64,000 bases of DNA, taken from the NCBI RefSeq assembly GCF_009193325.2, contig NZ_CP059856.1:5022001-5086000 (forward strand), given 5' to 3'. The DNA is from Bacteroides zhangwenhongii. GTDB taxonomy: Bacteria > Bacteroidota > Bacteroidia > Bacteroidales > Bacteroidaceae. Below, piece after piece: positions 28,296 to 36,975 of the stretch. Made by a program: the position numbers and the translations under genes. The number at the start of each line of letters is the position of its first letter. Positions within the stretch are counted from its first letter, which is position 1. The notes beneath the pieces were generated by a model. That model was not told the DNA's origin and searched no databases. It saw only the letters and a program-made list of their open reading frames with translations.

Positions 28296-28432
28296 TGAAA
28301 TCGTGAAGCAAAAAGGATTCCCTTTCCCTTATCCACATAAGGAAAATTTCTTTTTTACTATCATGTATAAACCGTATTTGATTTCGGGGTGGAATTATGC
28401 TGCTACATAATTCTACCCTCTTTATTTTATTA
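28296..28432 (+). ncRNA. Candidate cis-antisense small RNA over the PUL B susC leader
   Basis: No gene lies on the plus strand here, yet there is a perfect -7 box TATCTTTG at 28288-28295 followed by two hairpins. The first (about 28324-28345, CCTTAT/ATAAGG core) is followed by ATTTCTTTTTT; the second (28386-28420, GGTGGAATTATG pairing with CATAATTCTACC) is followed by TCTTTATTTTATT. Either could end a transcript of about 55 or 130 bases, antisense to the untranslated leader of susC. From memory, ECF-type PULs in B. fragilis carry repressing antisense RNAs (DonS type) at exactly this place. No good -33 element is seen, so start and end are approximate. Confidence 0.5.
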
Positions 28433-28459
28433 TGAGGTGTCTTCCATAAATTGTCTTTT

Positions 28460-29455
28460 TTAGTTAATACTACTTCCTATTCTCACCGTATCTCCTTCTA
28501 ACTCATAAGTTAAAGGATAAGTAAGGCTTATAATGTAAAATACATTATGCAAGCTGCTGTTCCGGATGGTTCCGGAAAACGGCACGTTCTTCAGTTTCTC
28601 GGAATCAAACACGACTTTCACTCCGTACATCCGCTCCAGCGTAGTCGCGATCTCCGCTAAAGATGATGAATTAAAAATCAACATATTGTTCCGCCAAAAG
28701 TCAATTTCACGCATATCCGAAATTGCCGATTTAGTAAATGTCTGCTTGTTCTTATGGTATTCTACCTTTTCCCCGGGTTTCAACAAGGCAGCATCCGTTT
28801 TATTAGAAACCCTGACGCTTCCCTCTGCCAGCAGTGTCGTGACCGAATGATCGTCACGATAGCCTTTCACATCGAAGGTAGTTCCTAACGCTTCTATCTC
28901 CAGATCATTACAACAGACGATAAAACGTTTTTCTTTGTTTTTCGCCACCTCGAAATAGGCTTCTCCGTCCAAATAGATTTTCCGGTCGGATTTATTATAC
29001 TCCGCATCATAAGAAAGATGAGTGGCCGAATTTAACCAGACTTTTGTTCCATCAGGCAAAGTCAGATTCGCTTTCTGTCCATAATCTACGGCCATCATGA
29101 AAGGGTCTTGTGATACCTTATTTATATGTTCTACCCCAAAGTAAGTGGCCAGTCCCAAACAAACCGGTAATAAGATGGTGGCTGCCACCTTATATATAAT
29201 AGGTTGCCAGCGTCGTTTCTTCGGAGACAGTATCTTGGATTCATCCAGATTCCTCTGCAGATGATTCCACATTTCTTCTTCCATCGTTTTATCAATTTCA
29301 ACGGCGGCTTCTTTCCACATTTGCTCGCAAAGCAGATTAAACTCATCACGAATTCCGGGTTTGCGAATCCATTCAATAAGTATCCTTCTTTCTTCAGAAG
29401 AGGCCTCCTTCTTGAAGAATTTTTCCAATAGTACTATGTAATCGTGTTGCTCCAT
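28460..29455 (-). CDS. FecR-type anti-sigma factor (PUL B)
   Basis: Membrane anti-sigma factor of 331 residues. The cytoplasmic N-terminal part (about 1-80; EKFFKKEASSEERRILIEWI) should bind the sigma factor; one membrane helix lies at about 88-108 (VAATILLPVCLGLATYFGV). The FecR domain (about 125-225: MAVDYGQKANLTLPDGTKVW, EIEALGTTFDVKGY) is followed by the C-terminal STN-like DUF4974 part (about 250-331: SSLAEIATTLERMYGVKVVF). It receives the signal from the SusC STN domain and controls the ECF factor encoded 97 bases upstream. Confidence 0.95.
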   Translation of the reverse strand: MEQHDYIVLLEKFFKKEASSEERRILIEWIRKPGIRDEFNLLCEQMWKEAAVEIDKTMEEEMWNHLQRNLDESKILSPKKRRWQPIIYKVAATILLPVCLGLATYFGVEHINKVSQDPFMMAVDYGQKANLTLPDGTKVWLNSATHLSYDAEYNKSDRKIYLDGEAYFEVAKNKEKRFIVCCNDLEIEALGTTFDVKGYRDDHSVTTLLAEGSVRVSNKTDAALLKPGEKVEYHKNKQTFTKSAISDMREIDFWRNNMLIFNSSSLAEIATTLERMYGVKVVFDSEKLKNVPFSGTIRNSSLHNVFYIISLTYPLTYELEGDTVRIGSSIN

Positions 29456-29552
29456 AATTTTCCTGTTCTATTTATACTAGTCTTGAGAGACAGAAAAGGA
29501 CTACAAAGAAATCGAAATAATTCAGATATTAACTTTTATTAAAGTTTATACG

Positions 29553-30119
29553 TTAGATATCATGCAAGAAGAGAGAGACTGAAAAGGCAATTATTCCCAG
29601 TTTGTCACGTAAGAAATCCAAAGAACGGTGCACCTGCGTGGCAACAGTCTTTTCCGAGATATTCAGCTGGTCAGCTATCTCACGATAGTTCAACCCTGAT
29701 TTCCAGTAAAGCATAAAAACTTCCCGGCGAGCTGGAGGCAGTTCTTCTAAAAGTTTCAGGATATATTCTTCCAAAAACAAATAATCCAGTTCTTCATCCA
29801 TCTCTACGGATTCGTCAGATGACTCATTCGAAAGCTTGTCTACATAATTTTGAAGCAGGAGTTCGCGCCTTACATAATGATATACCATATTTTGGGATAT
29901 TTTAAAAAGATAGCCGTCAAAATTCCCTTCCAGATCGATATTAAGCCGCCTCTCCCAGATATGGAGAAAAATATCTTGTGTGATATCTTTCGCCACCCCG
30001 GCATTGCTCACCATAGAAAGGACAAAATTATAAATGCGCGCATTGTATCCACGATACAATGCTTCAAAAGCATTTTTATTTCCTTCTTTCAATAATTGAA
30101 GTTGCTGGGTGGTAATCAT
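29553..30119 (-). CDS. ECF RNA polymerase sigma factor (PUL B)
   Basis: ECF sigma factor of 188 residues, Bacteroides expansion type. Region 2: NAFEALYRGYNARIYNFVLS, DITQDIFLHIWERR, YLFKISQNMVYHYVRR. Region 4: LPPARREVFMLYWKSGLNYR then EIADQLNISEKTVATQVHRS. It heads PUL B and should activate the susC-to-NagX genes once the FecR partner releases it. A -7 box lies about 30 bases upstream. Confidence 0.95.
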   Translation of the reverse strand: MITTQQLQLLKEGNKNAFEALYRGYNARIYNFVLSMVSNAGVAKDITQDIFLHIWERRLNIDLEGNFDGYLFKISQNMVYHYVRRELLLQNYVDKLSNESSDESVEMDEELDYLFLEEYILKLLEELPPARREVFMLYWKSGLNYREIADQLNISEKTVATQVHRSLDFLRDKLGIIAFSVSLFLHDI

Positions 30120-30149
30120 TATAAAATAAGGTTAAATCATATATCGATT

Positions 30150-30157
30150 CAAAAATA
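30150..30157 (-). promoter_or_regulatory. Bacteroides -7 box for PUL B sigma gene
   Basis: The minus strand reads TATTTTTG (TAnnTTTG) 30 bases upstream of the ECF sigma ATG. No good -33 box is visible. The rest of the 255-base gap to the divergent malic enzyme gene is AT-rich with no other feature I can support. Confidence 0.4.
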
Positions 30158-30328
30158 GCGAAATAACTAAATTAACAGATAAAGTATTTATTGAAATTTC
30201 AATAAATTAATATTATAGCACCTAAAAAAAATAGGATATAAATACATATCAGATTATAACTTCAGCCATTTTGCTATAAAATTAATAGAAATTACCAACA
30301 AGAGACTACAATATATAACTTTTATTCC

Positions 30329-30336
30329 TACATTTG
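30329..30336 (+). promoter_or_regulatory. Bacteroides -7 box for the malic enzyme gene
   Basis: TACATTTG matches TAnnTTTG and ends 39 bases before the ATG at 30376. No convincing -33 box is seen at the expected spacing. Confidence 0.5.
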
Positions 30337-30375
30337 CAGCCAAATGATAACTTATTAATAAAAAATACAGATACT

Positions 30376-32664
30376 ATGGCTAAAATAACCAAAGAAGCCG
30401 CTTTGCTCTATCACTCACAGGGCAAACCTGGTAAGATCGAGGTAGTCCCTACCAAACCGTATAGTACACAAACAGATTTAGCACTCGCATACTCTCCCGG
30501 CGTGGCAGAACCTTGCCTCGAAATTGAGAAGAACCCACAAGATGCATACAAATATACTGCGAAAGGTAACCTTGTTGCTGTTATTTCTAACGGTACAGCC
30601 GTACTCGGACTAGGTGACATAGGCGCATTGAGCGGCAAACCGGTAATGGAAGGTAAAGGCCTGCTCTTCAAAATCTATGCCGGCATTGACGTATTCGATA
30701 TCGAAGTCAATGAAAAAGACCCGGAGAAATTCATTGCAGCCGTAAAGGCTATCGCTCCCACCTTCGGCGGTATCAACCTCGAAGACATCAAAGCTCCGGA
30801 ATGCTTTGAAATCGAACGCCGTCTGAAAGAAGAACTGGATATCCCTGTGATGCATGACGACCAGCATGGTACCGCTATCATCTCCAGTGCCGGATTGGTA
30901 AACGCCCTGCAAGTAGCCGGAAAGAAAATCGAAGATGTAAAAATCGTTGTGAACGGTGCCGGTGCATCTGCCGTGTCTTGCACTAAACTGTATGTGTCAC
31001 TGGGTGCACGTCTCGAAAATATTGTCATGGTGGACAGTAAAGGCGTTATCAGCAAAACACGTACTGACCTGAACGAACAGAAGAAATATTTCGCAACTGA
31101 CCGCACGGACATACATACACTGGCAGAAGCTATCAAAGGTGCAGACGTATTTCTCGGCCTGTCAAAAGGGAACGTATTGAGTCAGGATATGGTACGTAGC
31201 ATGGCTCCTATGCCTATCGTATTCGCGTTGGCCAACCCGACTCCGGAGATTTCCTACGAAGACGCTATGGCAGCCCGCCCCGATGTATTGATGGCAACCG
31301 GACGTTCCGACTATCCGAACCAGATAAATAATGTAATCGGCTTCCCGTATATCTTCCGTGGTGCATTGGACACTCATGCCAAAGCCATCAATGAAGAAAT
31401 GAAAATTGCGGCCGTACACGCCATCGCCAATCTGGCAAAACAGCCGGTACCCGACGTTGTTAACGCGGCCTACCATGTAAACAACCTTTCCTTCGGTCCG
31501 GAATACTTCATCCCGAAACCGGTAGACCCACGCCTCATCACAGAGGTGTCTTGCGCTGTAGCAAAAGCTGCGATGGAAAGTGGAGTAGCCCGCACGGAAA
31601 TCAAGGACTGGGACGCATACTGTGTACATCTGCGCGAATTAATGGGTTACGAATCCAAACTGACCCGCCAACTATATGATACTGCCCGCCGCAACCCGCA
31701 ACGTGTCGTATTTGCAGAAGGAATCCACCCCAATATGCTGAAAGCTGCCGTTGAAGCAAAATCGGAAGGTATCTGCCAACCTATCTTATTAGGAAACGAT
31801 GAGGCTATCGGAAAATTAGCAGAGGAACTGGATCTGAGTCTGGAGGGTATCGAGATTGTAAATCTCCGCCATCCGGACGAGTCGGAACGCCGCGAACGTT
31901 ATGCCCGTATTTTAGCCGAAAAACGTGCACGCGAAGGCTTTACTTATGAAGAAGCCAACGATAAAATGTTCGAGCGCAACTACTTCGGTATGATGATGGT
32001 AGAAACCGGAGACGCCGATGCGTTCATCACCGGACTTTATACAAGATACAGCAACACAATCAAGGTTGCCAAAGAAGTGATCGGCATCCAACCGGGATTT
32101 AAACATTTCGGAACCATGCACATACTGAACTCCAAGAAGGGTACTTACTTCCTGGCAGATACATTAATTAACCGTCACCCCGATACCGACACATTGATTG
32201 ACATTGCCAAACTGTCCGACAAAACAGTCCGCTTCTTCAACCATACTCCGGTAATGGCCATGCTGTCTTACTCAAACTTCGGTGCTGATACAACAGGAAG
32301 TCCCGTAAAAGTGCATGAAGCCGTAAACTATATGCAGAAAGAATATCCGGAATTGGCTATCGACGGTGAAATGCAGGTAAACTTCGCCATGAACCGCGAA
32401 TTGCGTGATACCAAGTATCCGTTCACCCGTCTGAAAGGAAAAGATGTGAATACATTGATTTTCCCGAACCTGAGTTCAGCAAATGCCGGTTACAAACTGC
32501 TGCAAGCAATGGATCCGGATACGGAATTTATCGGCCCTATCCAAATGGGATTGAACAAACCGATTCATTTCACCGATTTCGAAAGCTCTGTACGTGATAT
32601 CGTTAATATTACAGCTGTAGCAGTAATTGACGCTATCGTAGACAAGAAGAAAAAAGAAGGCTAA
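30376..32664 (+). CDS. maeB: NADP-dependent malic enzyme with phosphotransacetylase-like C-domain
   Basis: Oxidative decarboxylation of malate to pyruvate with reduction of NADP. The 762-residue product has the MaeB two-part layout: a malic enzyme half (about 1-425: [36 protein letters not shown]; the metal-site block [12 protein letters not shown]; the nucleotide site [12 protein letters not shown]) and a phosphate acetyltransferase-like half (about 430-762: [33 protein letters not shown]). The C-terminal half is normally regulatory (acetyl-CoA binding) rather than catalytic in such fusions. The start is the ATG at 30376, after the promoter box; an earlier in-frame start at 30334 would be upstream of the likely transcript start. 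The stop overlaps the start of a small membrane protein gene. Confidence 0.96.
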   Translation: MAKITKEAALLYHSQGKPGKIEVVPTKPYSTQTDLALAYSPGVAEPCLEIEKNPQDAYKYTAKGNLVAVISNGTAVLGLGDIGALSGKPVMEGKGLLFKIYAGIDVFDIEVNEKDPEKFIAAVKAIAPTFGGINLEDIKAPECFEIERRLKEELDIPVMHDDQHGTAIISSAGLVNALQVAGKKIEDVKIVVNGAGASAVSCTKLYVSLGARLENIVMVDSKGVISKTRTDLNEQKKYFATDRTDIHTLAEAIKGADVFLGLSKGNVLSQDMVRSMAPMPIVFALANPTPEISYEDAMAARPDVLMATGRSDYPNQINNVIGFPYIFRGALDTHAKAINEEMKIAAVHAIANLAKQPVPDVVNAAYHVNNLSFGPEYFIPKPVDPRLITEVSCAVAKAAMESGVARTEIKDWDAYCVHLRELMGYESKLTRQLYDTARRNPQRVVFAEGIHPNMLKAAVEAKSEGICQPILLGNDEAIGKLAEELDLSLEGIEIVNLRHPDESERRERYARILAEKRAREGFTYEEANDKMFERNYFGMMMVETGDADAFITGLYTRYSNTIKVAKEVIGIQPGFKHFGTMHILNSKKGTYFLADTLINRHPDTDTLIDIAKLSDKTVRFFNHTPVMAMLSYSNFGADTTGSPVKVHEAVNYMQKEYPELAIDGEMQVNFAMNRELRDTKYPFTRLKGKDVNTLIFPNLSSANAGYKLLQAMDPDTEFIGPIQMGLNKPIHFTDFESSVRDIVNITAVAVIDAIVDKKKKEG

Positions 32665-32840
32665 TGAGAAGACCGTTATCCAAATCACAAATAGTTTGCA
32701 TCAGCCTGCTTTGGTTGGCGCTTTGCTATTTAGTTCTCACAAAAGCCGAACGAATTGATGGGATGACAGTAGTAATGCTTGTCATTTCGGCAGCATTAGT
32801 ATTCATTCCTGTTTATAAGTCGATAAAAAGGAATAAATAA
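32664..32840 (+). CDS. 58-residue two-helix membrane microprotein
   Basis: Small gene whose ATG overlaps the malic enzyme stop (TAATG at 32662-32666), a sign of translational coupling. The product begins [12 protein letters not shown], has a first membrane helix (about 9-27: QIVCISLLWLALCYLVL), a short polar loop (TKAERIDGM), a second helix (about 34-51: TVVMLVISAALVFIPVY) and a basic tail KSIKRNK. It ends just before a strong terminator hairpin, so it belongs to the malic enzyme transcript. Function unknown; it might be a membrane anchor or regulator. The coupled start, clean topology and basic ends support a real gene. Confidence 0.7.
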   Translation: MRRPLSKSQIVCISLLWLALCYLVLTKAERIDGMTVVMLVISAALVFIPVYKSIKRNK

Positions 32841-32860
32841 ATATCTTTTTTCCCATTTTT

Positions 32861-32903
32861 AATGCGATAAAATATCAAATTTGATGTTTTATCGCATTTT
32901 TCT
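32861..32903 (+). terminator. Terminator of the malic enzyme operon
   Basis: AATGCGATAAAA (32861-32872) pairs with TTTTATCGCATT (32888-32899), with inner ATC/GAT pairing, followed by TTTTC. It lies 20 bases after the microprotein stop. Confidence 0.8.
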
Positions 32904-32913
32904 TTATAAAATG

Positions 32914-32944
32914 TTTGCTAGTTTAATTTTTATCTTTACTTTTG
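32914..32944 (+). promoter_or_regulatory. Promoter of glutamate dehydrogenase gene
   Basis: A full Bacteroides promoter: TTTG at 32914-32917, 19 bases, then TACTTTTG at 32937-32944. Transcription should start near 32950, giving a leader of about 55 bases before the ATG at 33005. Confidence 0.75.
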
Positions 32945-33004
32945 CAACCGCATAAGAGAAATAGATAATCGAATTTTAAACAACCAATAAAAGAAAAAAA
33001 GATT

Positions 33005-34339
33005 ATGAATGCAGCAAAGGTATTAGACGATCTGAAAAGAAGATTTCCCAATGAACCGGAGTATCATCAGGCAGTAGAAGAAGTACTTTCTACTATTGAG
33101 GAAGAATACAACAAACACCCTGAGTTCGATAAAGTAAACTTGATCGAACGTTTGTGTATCCCTGATAGAGTATATCAGTTCCGCGTGACTTGGATGGATG
33201 ATAAAGGTAACATTCAGACTAACATGGGTTACCGTGTTCAACATAACAACGCGATTGGCCCGTACAAAGGTGGTATCCGTTTCCACTCATCCGTGAATCT
33301 TTCTATCTTGAAGTTCCTTGCCTTTGAACAGACATTCAAAAACTCACTGACTACATTGCCTATGGGTGGCGGTAAAGGTGGTTCCGACTTCTCTCCCCGT
33401 GGTAAATCAAACGCAGAAGTAATGCGCTTCGTGCAAGCTTTCATGTTGGAATTGTGGCGTCACATCGGTCCTGAAACGGACGTTCCTGCCGGTGATATCG
33501 GTGTAGGTGGCCGCGAGGTAGGTTTCATGTTCGGTATGTACAAGAAACTGACTCACGAATTCACTGGAACATTCACAGGTAAAGGCCGCGAATTCGGAGG
33601 TTCACTGATTCGTCCGGAAGCGACAGGTTACGGTAACATTTACTTCCTGATGGAAATGCTGAAAACCAAAGGTACTGACTTGAAAGGTAAGACTTGCTTG
33701 ATTTCCGGTTCCGGTAACGTTGCTCAATACACTGCAGAAAAGGTTCTTGAACTCGGCGGTAAGGTTCTGACTATGTCTGACTCTGACGGTTACGTTTATG
33801 ATCCGGACGGTATCGACCGTGAGAAACTGGATTACATCATGGAATTGAAGAATCTGTATCGTGGCCGTATCCGTGAATACGCAGAAAAATATGGCTGCAA
33901 ATATGTAGAAGGTGCTCGTCCTTGGGGTGAGAAAGCAGATATCGCTCTGCCTTCTGCAACTCAGAATGAATTGAATGGTGACGATGCTAAGAAATTGGTT
34001 GCTAACGGTGTGATAGCTGTATCCGAAGGTGCTAATATGCCTTCTACTCCGGAAGCTATCCGCGTATTCCAAGAAGCCAAAATCCTTTATGCTCCGGGTA
34101 AAGCTGCCAATGCAGGTGGTGTATCAGTATCCGGTCTTGAAATGACTCAGAACTCTATCAAACTGAGCTGGAGCTCTGAAGAAGTAGACGAGAAGTTGAA
34201 GAGCATTATGAAGAATATCCATGCAGCTTGCGTTCAATACGGTACTGAAGCTGACGGATACGTAAACTATGTGAAAGGTGCTAACGTAGCCGGATTCATG
34301 AAGGTTGCCAAAGCAATGATGGCACAAGGTATCGTATAA
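33005..34339 (+). CDS. gdhA: Glutamate dehydrogenase (hexameric, probably NADP-specific)
   Basis: Assimilates ammonia by reductive amination of 2-oxoglutarate, or runs in reverse. The 444-residue protein is full length for the hexameric family I enzymes. The substrate domain contains YRVQHNNAIGPYKGGIRFH and the active-site block TTLPMGGGKGGSDFSPRG with the catalytic lysine; PAGDIGVGGREVGFMFG follows. The nucleotide domain has SGSGNVAQYTAEKVLELGG (GxGxxA fold), followed by TMSDSDGYVYDPDG; absence of an acidic residue right at the strand end fits NADP better than NAD, but this is not decisive. It has its own promoter and a strong terminator, so it is monocistronic. A paralogue lies at 50930-52267. 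Confidence 0.96.
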   Translation: MNAAKVLDDLKRRFPNEPEYHQAVEEVLSTIEEEYNKHPEFDKVNLIERLCIPDRVYQFRVTWMDDKGNIQTNMGYRVQHNNAIGPYKGGIRFHSSVNLSILKFLAFEQTFKNSLTTLPMGGGKGGSDFSPRGKSNAEVMRFVQAFMLELWRHIGPETDVPAGDIGVGGREVGFMFGMYKKLTHEFTGTFTGKGREFGGSLIRPEATGYGNIYFLMEMLKTKGTDLKGKTCLISGSGNVAQYTAEKVLELGGKVLTMSDSDGYVYDPDGIDREKLDYIMELKNLYRGRIREYAEKYGCKYVEGARPWGEKADIALPSATQNELNGDDAKKLVANGVIAVSEGANMPSTPEAIRVFQEAKILYAPGKAANAGGVSVSGLEMTQNSIKLSWSSEEVDEKLKSIMKNIHAACVQYGTEADGYVNYVKGANVAGFMKVAKAMMAQGIV

Positions 34340-34370
34340 TCAGCCACAGATATAAATAAGCTATAGTTAA

Positions 34371-34411
34371 AAACTCCCGCCTTCCGAAAGGAAGAACGGG
34401 AGTTTTTTTAT
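34371..34411 (+). terminator. Terminator of gdhA
   Basis: AAACTCCCG (34371-34379) pairs with CGGGAGTTT (34397-34405); an inner CTTCC-GAAA-GGAAG hairpin continues the stem; a T-run follows. Textbook intrinsic terminator. Confidence 0.9.
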
Positions 34412-34441
34412 CAATAAATAAGATAAAAAGCACAAAAAGAA

Positions 34442-34471
34442 TTGTCGGTATAGCGCAAATAGTTATCTTTG
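34442..34471 (+). promoter_or_regulatory. Promoter of the toxin-antitoxin pair
   Basis: TTG at 34442-34444, 19 bases, then TATCTTTG at 34464-34471. It is 35 bases before the antitoxin ATG. Confidence 0.6.
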
Positions 34472-34505
34472 TAATACTCAAGTACATAAAAGAAAGGAAC
34501 AGATC

Positions 34506-34787
34506 ATGAAAACGTTTGATGTAAATATACACTTAGCTGATTATTATTTTTCTATCCTCAATTCTCTGAGTGATAAAGCAAAGTTGTATTTGGTGAATAA
34601 ACTAACAGAATCCTTAATAAATAGTGCTGATAAAACTGAAAAAATTAAAGAAGCTGAGAAAGATAATGCTTTCCATAAATTGGCTGGCATATGGGCTAAC
34701 GATCCGGATATTGACAGAATAGAGAAATCTGTCTTGACAGGGCGAAGAAGTAATAAGACACGTAACCTGATACCATTTGACGAATGA
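34506..34787 (+). CDS. Antitoxin partner of PIN toxin
   Basis: 93-residue protein with no obvious DNA-binding ribbon. It has a helical N-terminal half (YYFSILNSLSDKAKLYLVNK) and a C-terminal segment HKLAGIWANDPDIDRIEKSV followed by a basic stretch (GRRSNKTRN), a pattern seen in antitoxins cotranscribed with PIN toxins, where the tail wraps the toxin active site. Its stop overlaps the start of the toxin gene (ATGA at 34784-34787), the usual coupled layout. The identification rests mainly on this pairing. Confidence 0.75.
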   Translation: MKTFDVNIHLADYYFSILNSLSDKAKLYLVNKLTESLINSADKTEKIKEAEKDNAFHKLAGIWANDPDIDRIEKSVLTGRRSNKTRNLIPFDE

Positions 34788-35188
34788 CCAAATATTTATT
34801 AGACACAAATATTTGTATATTCTTCCTGCAAGGAAAATATAACGTTCCTGCACGTATAAAAGAAATAGGACGAAAAAACTGTTATATTTCAGAAATAACA
34901 GTGGGAGAATTATTGTATGGTGCTGTATGTAGTAGCAAAAAAGAAGAACATCTCGCCCAAGTCAACGAATTTGTAAACTTGTTTGTTGTCCTGCCTATTT
35001 ATCCAATATTACCATTTTTTGCTGAATCTAAAGCAGAATTGCGCAAACAGGGACAGTTAATTGATGATTTTGACATATTAATCGGAGTCACAGCAGTAGC
35101 CAATAAAATGACTCTAGTTTCAGAAAACCTAAAGCATCTATCACGTATTCCCAACATTAAGACAGAGAATTGGATAATGAGAAAATGA
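34784..35188 (+). CDS. PIN-domain ribonuclease toxin (VapC type)
   Basis: 134-residue PIN-domain protein, probably a metal-dependent endoribonuclease toxin. The first acidic residue is D7 in YLLDTNICIFF; the second is E37 or E42 in YISEITVGELLYG; the third cluster is DDFDILIG (D94, D95, D97). The last strand region LVSENLKHLSRIPNI fits the family, although the usual Thr/Asn-Asn is Ser-Glu-Asn here. It follows and overlaps its antitoxin by 4 bases. The pair sits between the gdhA terminator and the end of an unrelated convergent operon, and is more AT-rich than gdhA, consistent with an acquired module. Confidence 0.88.
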   Translation: MTKYLLDTNICIFFLQGKYNVPARIKEIGRKNCYISEITVGELLYGAVCSSKKEEHLAQVNEFVNLFVVLPIYPILPFFAESKAELRKQGQLIDDFDILIGVTAVANKMTLVSENLKHLSRIPNIKTENWIMRK

Positions 35189-35253
35189 TAACATAGAGTA
35201 CCACAAGAGTTTCCACCGAATCCCTTTCACATTTTATGCACAAGCAACTTGTA

Positions 35254-35292
35254 CGGCACCCGAATCTCAGTATACATGAGTCCCGGGTGTCG
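35254..35292. terminator. Hairpin between convergent toxin gene and lipoprotein operon
   Basis: CGGCACCCG (35254-35262) pairs with CGGGTGTCG (35284-35292) with one G-T wobble, and CTCAGTATACATGAG inside is itself a palindrome. No T-run follows on either strand. It lies 65 bases past the toxin stop and about 80 bases past the operon end, so it may stop transcription from both sides. Confidence 0.4.
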
Positions 35293-35370
35293 TCACAACT
35301 ATCTTTGCAATAAAAGGTACGCACTATTACAGTTCACAACCGGAAGGAATACATTGAATAAGAGATAAAA

Positions 35371-36963
35371 CTAATCATCATAGTCATATTCCAAACTAAA
35401 GTCATCCACCCAAAGAGTAGCACCTTCCCCTCCAGTGAAATAATCGCCATACTTGCTGGCAGAACATACGACCAGAAGATATTTCGGTTTACGATTAACT
35501 GCTCGATATTCCAGTTCTAATTCAAGCTTTTGATATTCACTTACCGTCCTTCCTGTATTAAATTCAGCATAGGCAATCACATGAGAATCATTCTTATCAA
35601 ACAGTTTCCTTTCAGAATATTTAGTATAAACTCCTACCGGACTATCCCAATCACCTAGTGCTATATATATAGCACAAGTATCAGGCTTACCTTTATAAGA
35701 AACAAAACGTTTATAATCAAGCGGGGCATTCTTCTCACTCGGCAAATTATCAATCGGAGCCGTTGTATACTTATAATACGCTTTCAACTTTGTAGGTCTT
35801 GCCGTAAACGGTTTACCAAATTCCAACTTTCCATTTGTACCTACCGTTTCTAAGTATTTGCCGACATACAAGTTACCTGCTGCAAACTTTCCGATCCCTA
35901 CCAAACCTACAAATTTAGAAGACAGTTTTGCAGCCTGTCCTTTTCCATTCCAAGTTTCACTAGTCGGTATAGAATTACTATCCCCCATTTTAGTTGCTCC
36001 CTTATTACCTGTATCCCATATCTGCTCACCATTTTCAGCCCATGGATTCCAGACATCGTCAACTTGGTGCCAATTATCCAAAGAACCTCCCGGCAATACT
36101 ACCGCTTCTCCCGTTGTAAAAGTTAGAATTTCGCCATATTTATCGTTAGCAACTGCACGGCAATTATAAGCGGTAGAAGCTTTCAAATGGGGAACGCGTG
36201 CGGTGAAAGTTCCCCCATTTACCGTTATATAAGCCTCATCCACAGTTTTCCATTCTCCTGTTGAGACCTCACTGATTTCAAATCCGAAAACAGCCCCTTT
36301 TTTCCCTTGTCCGGACAGCCACACCACATTTGTCCAAGCATCAGCCGAAGACGTAACAACGTCATCACTAGTAGGCGACACATATAAAGTCCAAACCTCC
36401 GTTATGTCGTGATAGCTCACAGTGACCGTCTGACCGGACATAAAATCATGCAAAGCTGAGTAATCCGGTGCCATCGTACATCCTTCAGGACCTAGTTTCA
36501 GATCCTCTATTTGAATAGTACGCAGGCTAGTAGAAGTGGTCACATAAGCTACCACTAAACGATTTTCAACATCAAATATGGGCTCTCCAATCTGATCATT
36601 TACGACAAACCGACGTTCTATCGTCTGTCGGGCAACAATTGTCCATTCATAATTTTGATATAAAGACAGAGTAACCTTTCGAGGCTTTGTCAAATCCAGA
36701 ACTGAATTAACTGCCAAATCGGTTTTAGCTCCCTCTGTTAGTTCAAGCTTTGTAACTTTCACCTTTTTCAGGTTAACAGTTTCATCCAAATTCAATGTTA
36801 TCGTATTGGTTTCCGTATTAATAATAGCATTACCGGATTGACCTTCCACAACAATATCTAAAAACTGTAACTTAACGACCGGATAATCTATATCATTCTC
36901 TATGCATGATGTAATTAACAACATCATCCCCACCATTAAGCCATTTATATATATTCTTCTCAT
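35371..36963 (-). CDS. Surface-type lipoprotein with PCMD-like C-domain
   Basis: Unknown function. The 530-residue protein has a lipoprotein signal with Cys20 followed by IENDID, fitting surface export. Beta-rich repeats of Ig/fibronectin type occupy about 25-285 (for example WTIVARQTIERRFVVNDQIG; YITVNGGTFTARVPHLKAST). The C-terminal part (about 290-530) matches from memory the PCMD (putative carbohydrate metabolism) jelly-roll fold: SLDNWHQVDDVWNPW, FVGLVGIGKFAAGNLYVGKY, ASKYGDYFTGGEGATLWVDD. The same motifs recur in the 705-residue protein of the operon, so the two are paralogues. It is the last of six genes, 12 bases after the beta-barrel gene. The acidic aromatic-rich domain suggests glycan or surface ligand binding; not shown. 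Confidence 0.8.
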   Translation of the reverse strand: MRRIYINGLMVGMMLLITSCIENDIDYPVVKLQFLDIVVEGQSGNAIINTETNTITLNLDETVNLKKVKVTKLELTEGAKTDLAVNSVLDLTKPRKVTLSLYQNYEWTIVARQTIERRFVVNDQIGEPIFDVENRLVVAYVTTSTSLRTIQIEDLKLGPEGCTMAPDYSALHDFMSGQTVTVSYHDITEVWTLYVSPTSDDVVTSSADAWTNVVWLSGQGKKGAVFGFEISEVSTGEWKTVDEAYITVNGGTFTARVPHLKASTAYNCRAVANDKYGEILTFTTGEAVVLPGGSLDNWHQVDDVWNPWAENGEQIWDTGNKGATKMGDSNSIPTSETWNGKGQAAKLSSKFVGLVGIGKFAAGNLYVGKYLETVGTNGKLEFGKPFTARPTKLKAYYKYTTAPIDNLPSEKNAPLDYKRFVSYKGKPDTCAIYIALGDWDSPVGVYTKYSERKLFDKNDSHVIAYAEFNTGRTVSEYQKLELELEYRAVNRKPKYLLVVCSASKYGDYFTGGEGATLWVDDFSLEYDYDD

Positions 36964-36975
36964 ACGTTTCTAAAA

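Noticed and set aside
35300..35307. TATCTTTG promoter-like box on the plus strand
   Set aside because: It points into the 3' end of a minus-strand operon, has no -33 match and no downstream plus-strand gene or terminator; treated as chance, though an antisense RNA is not excluded.
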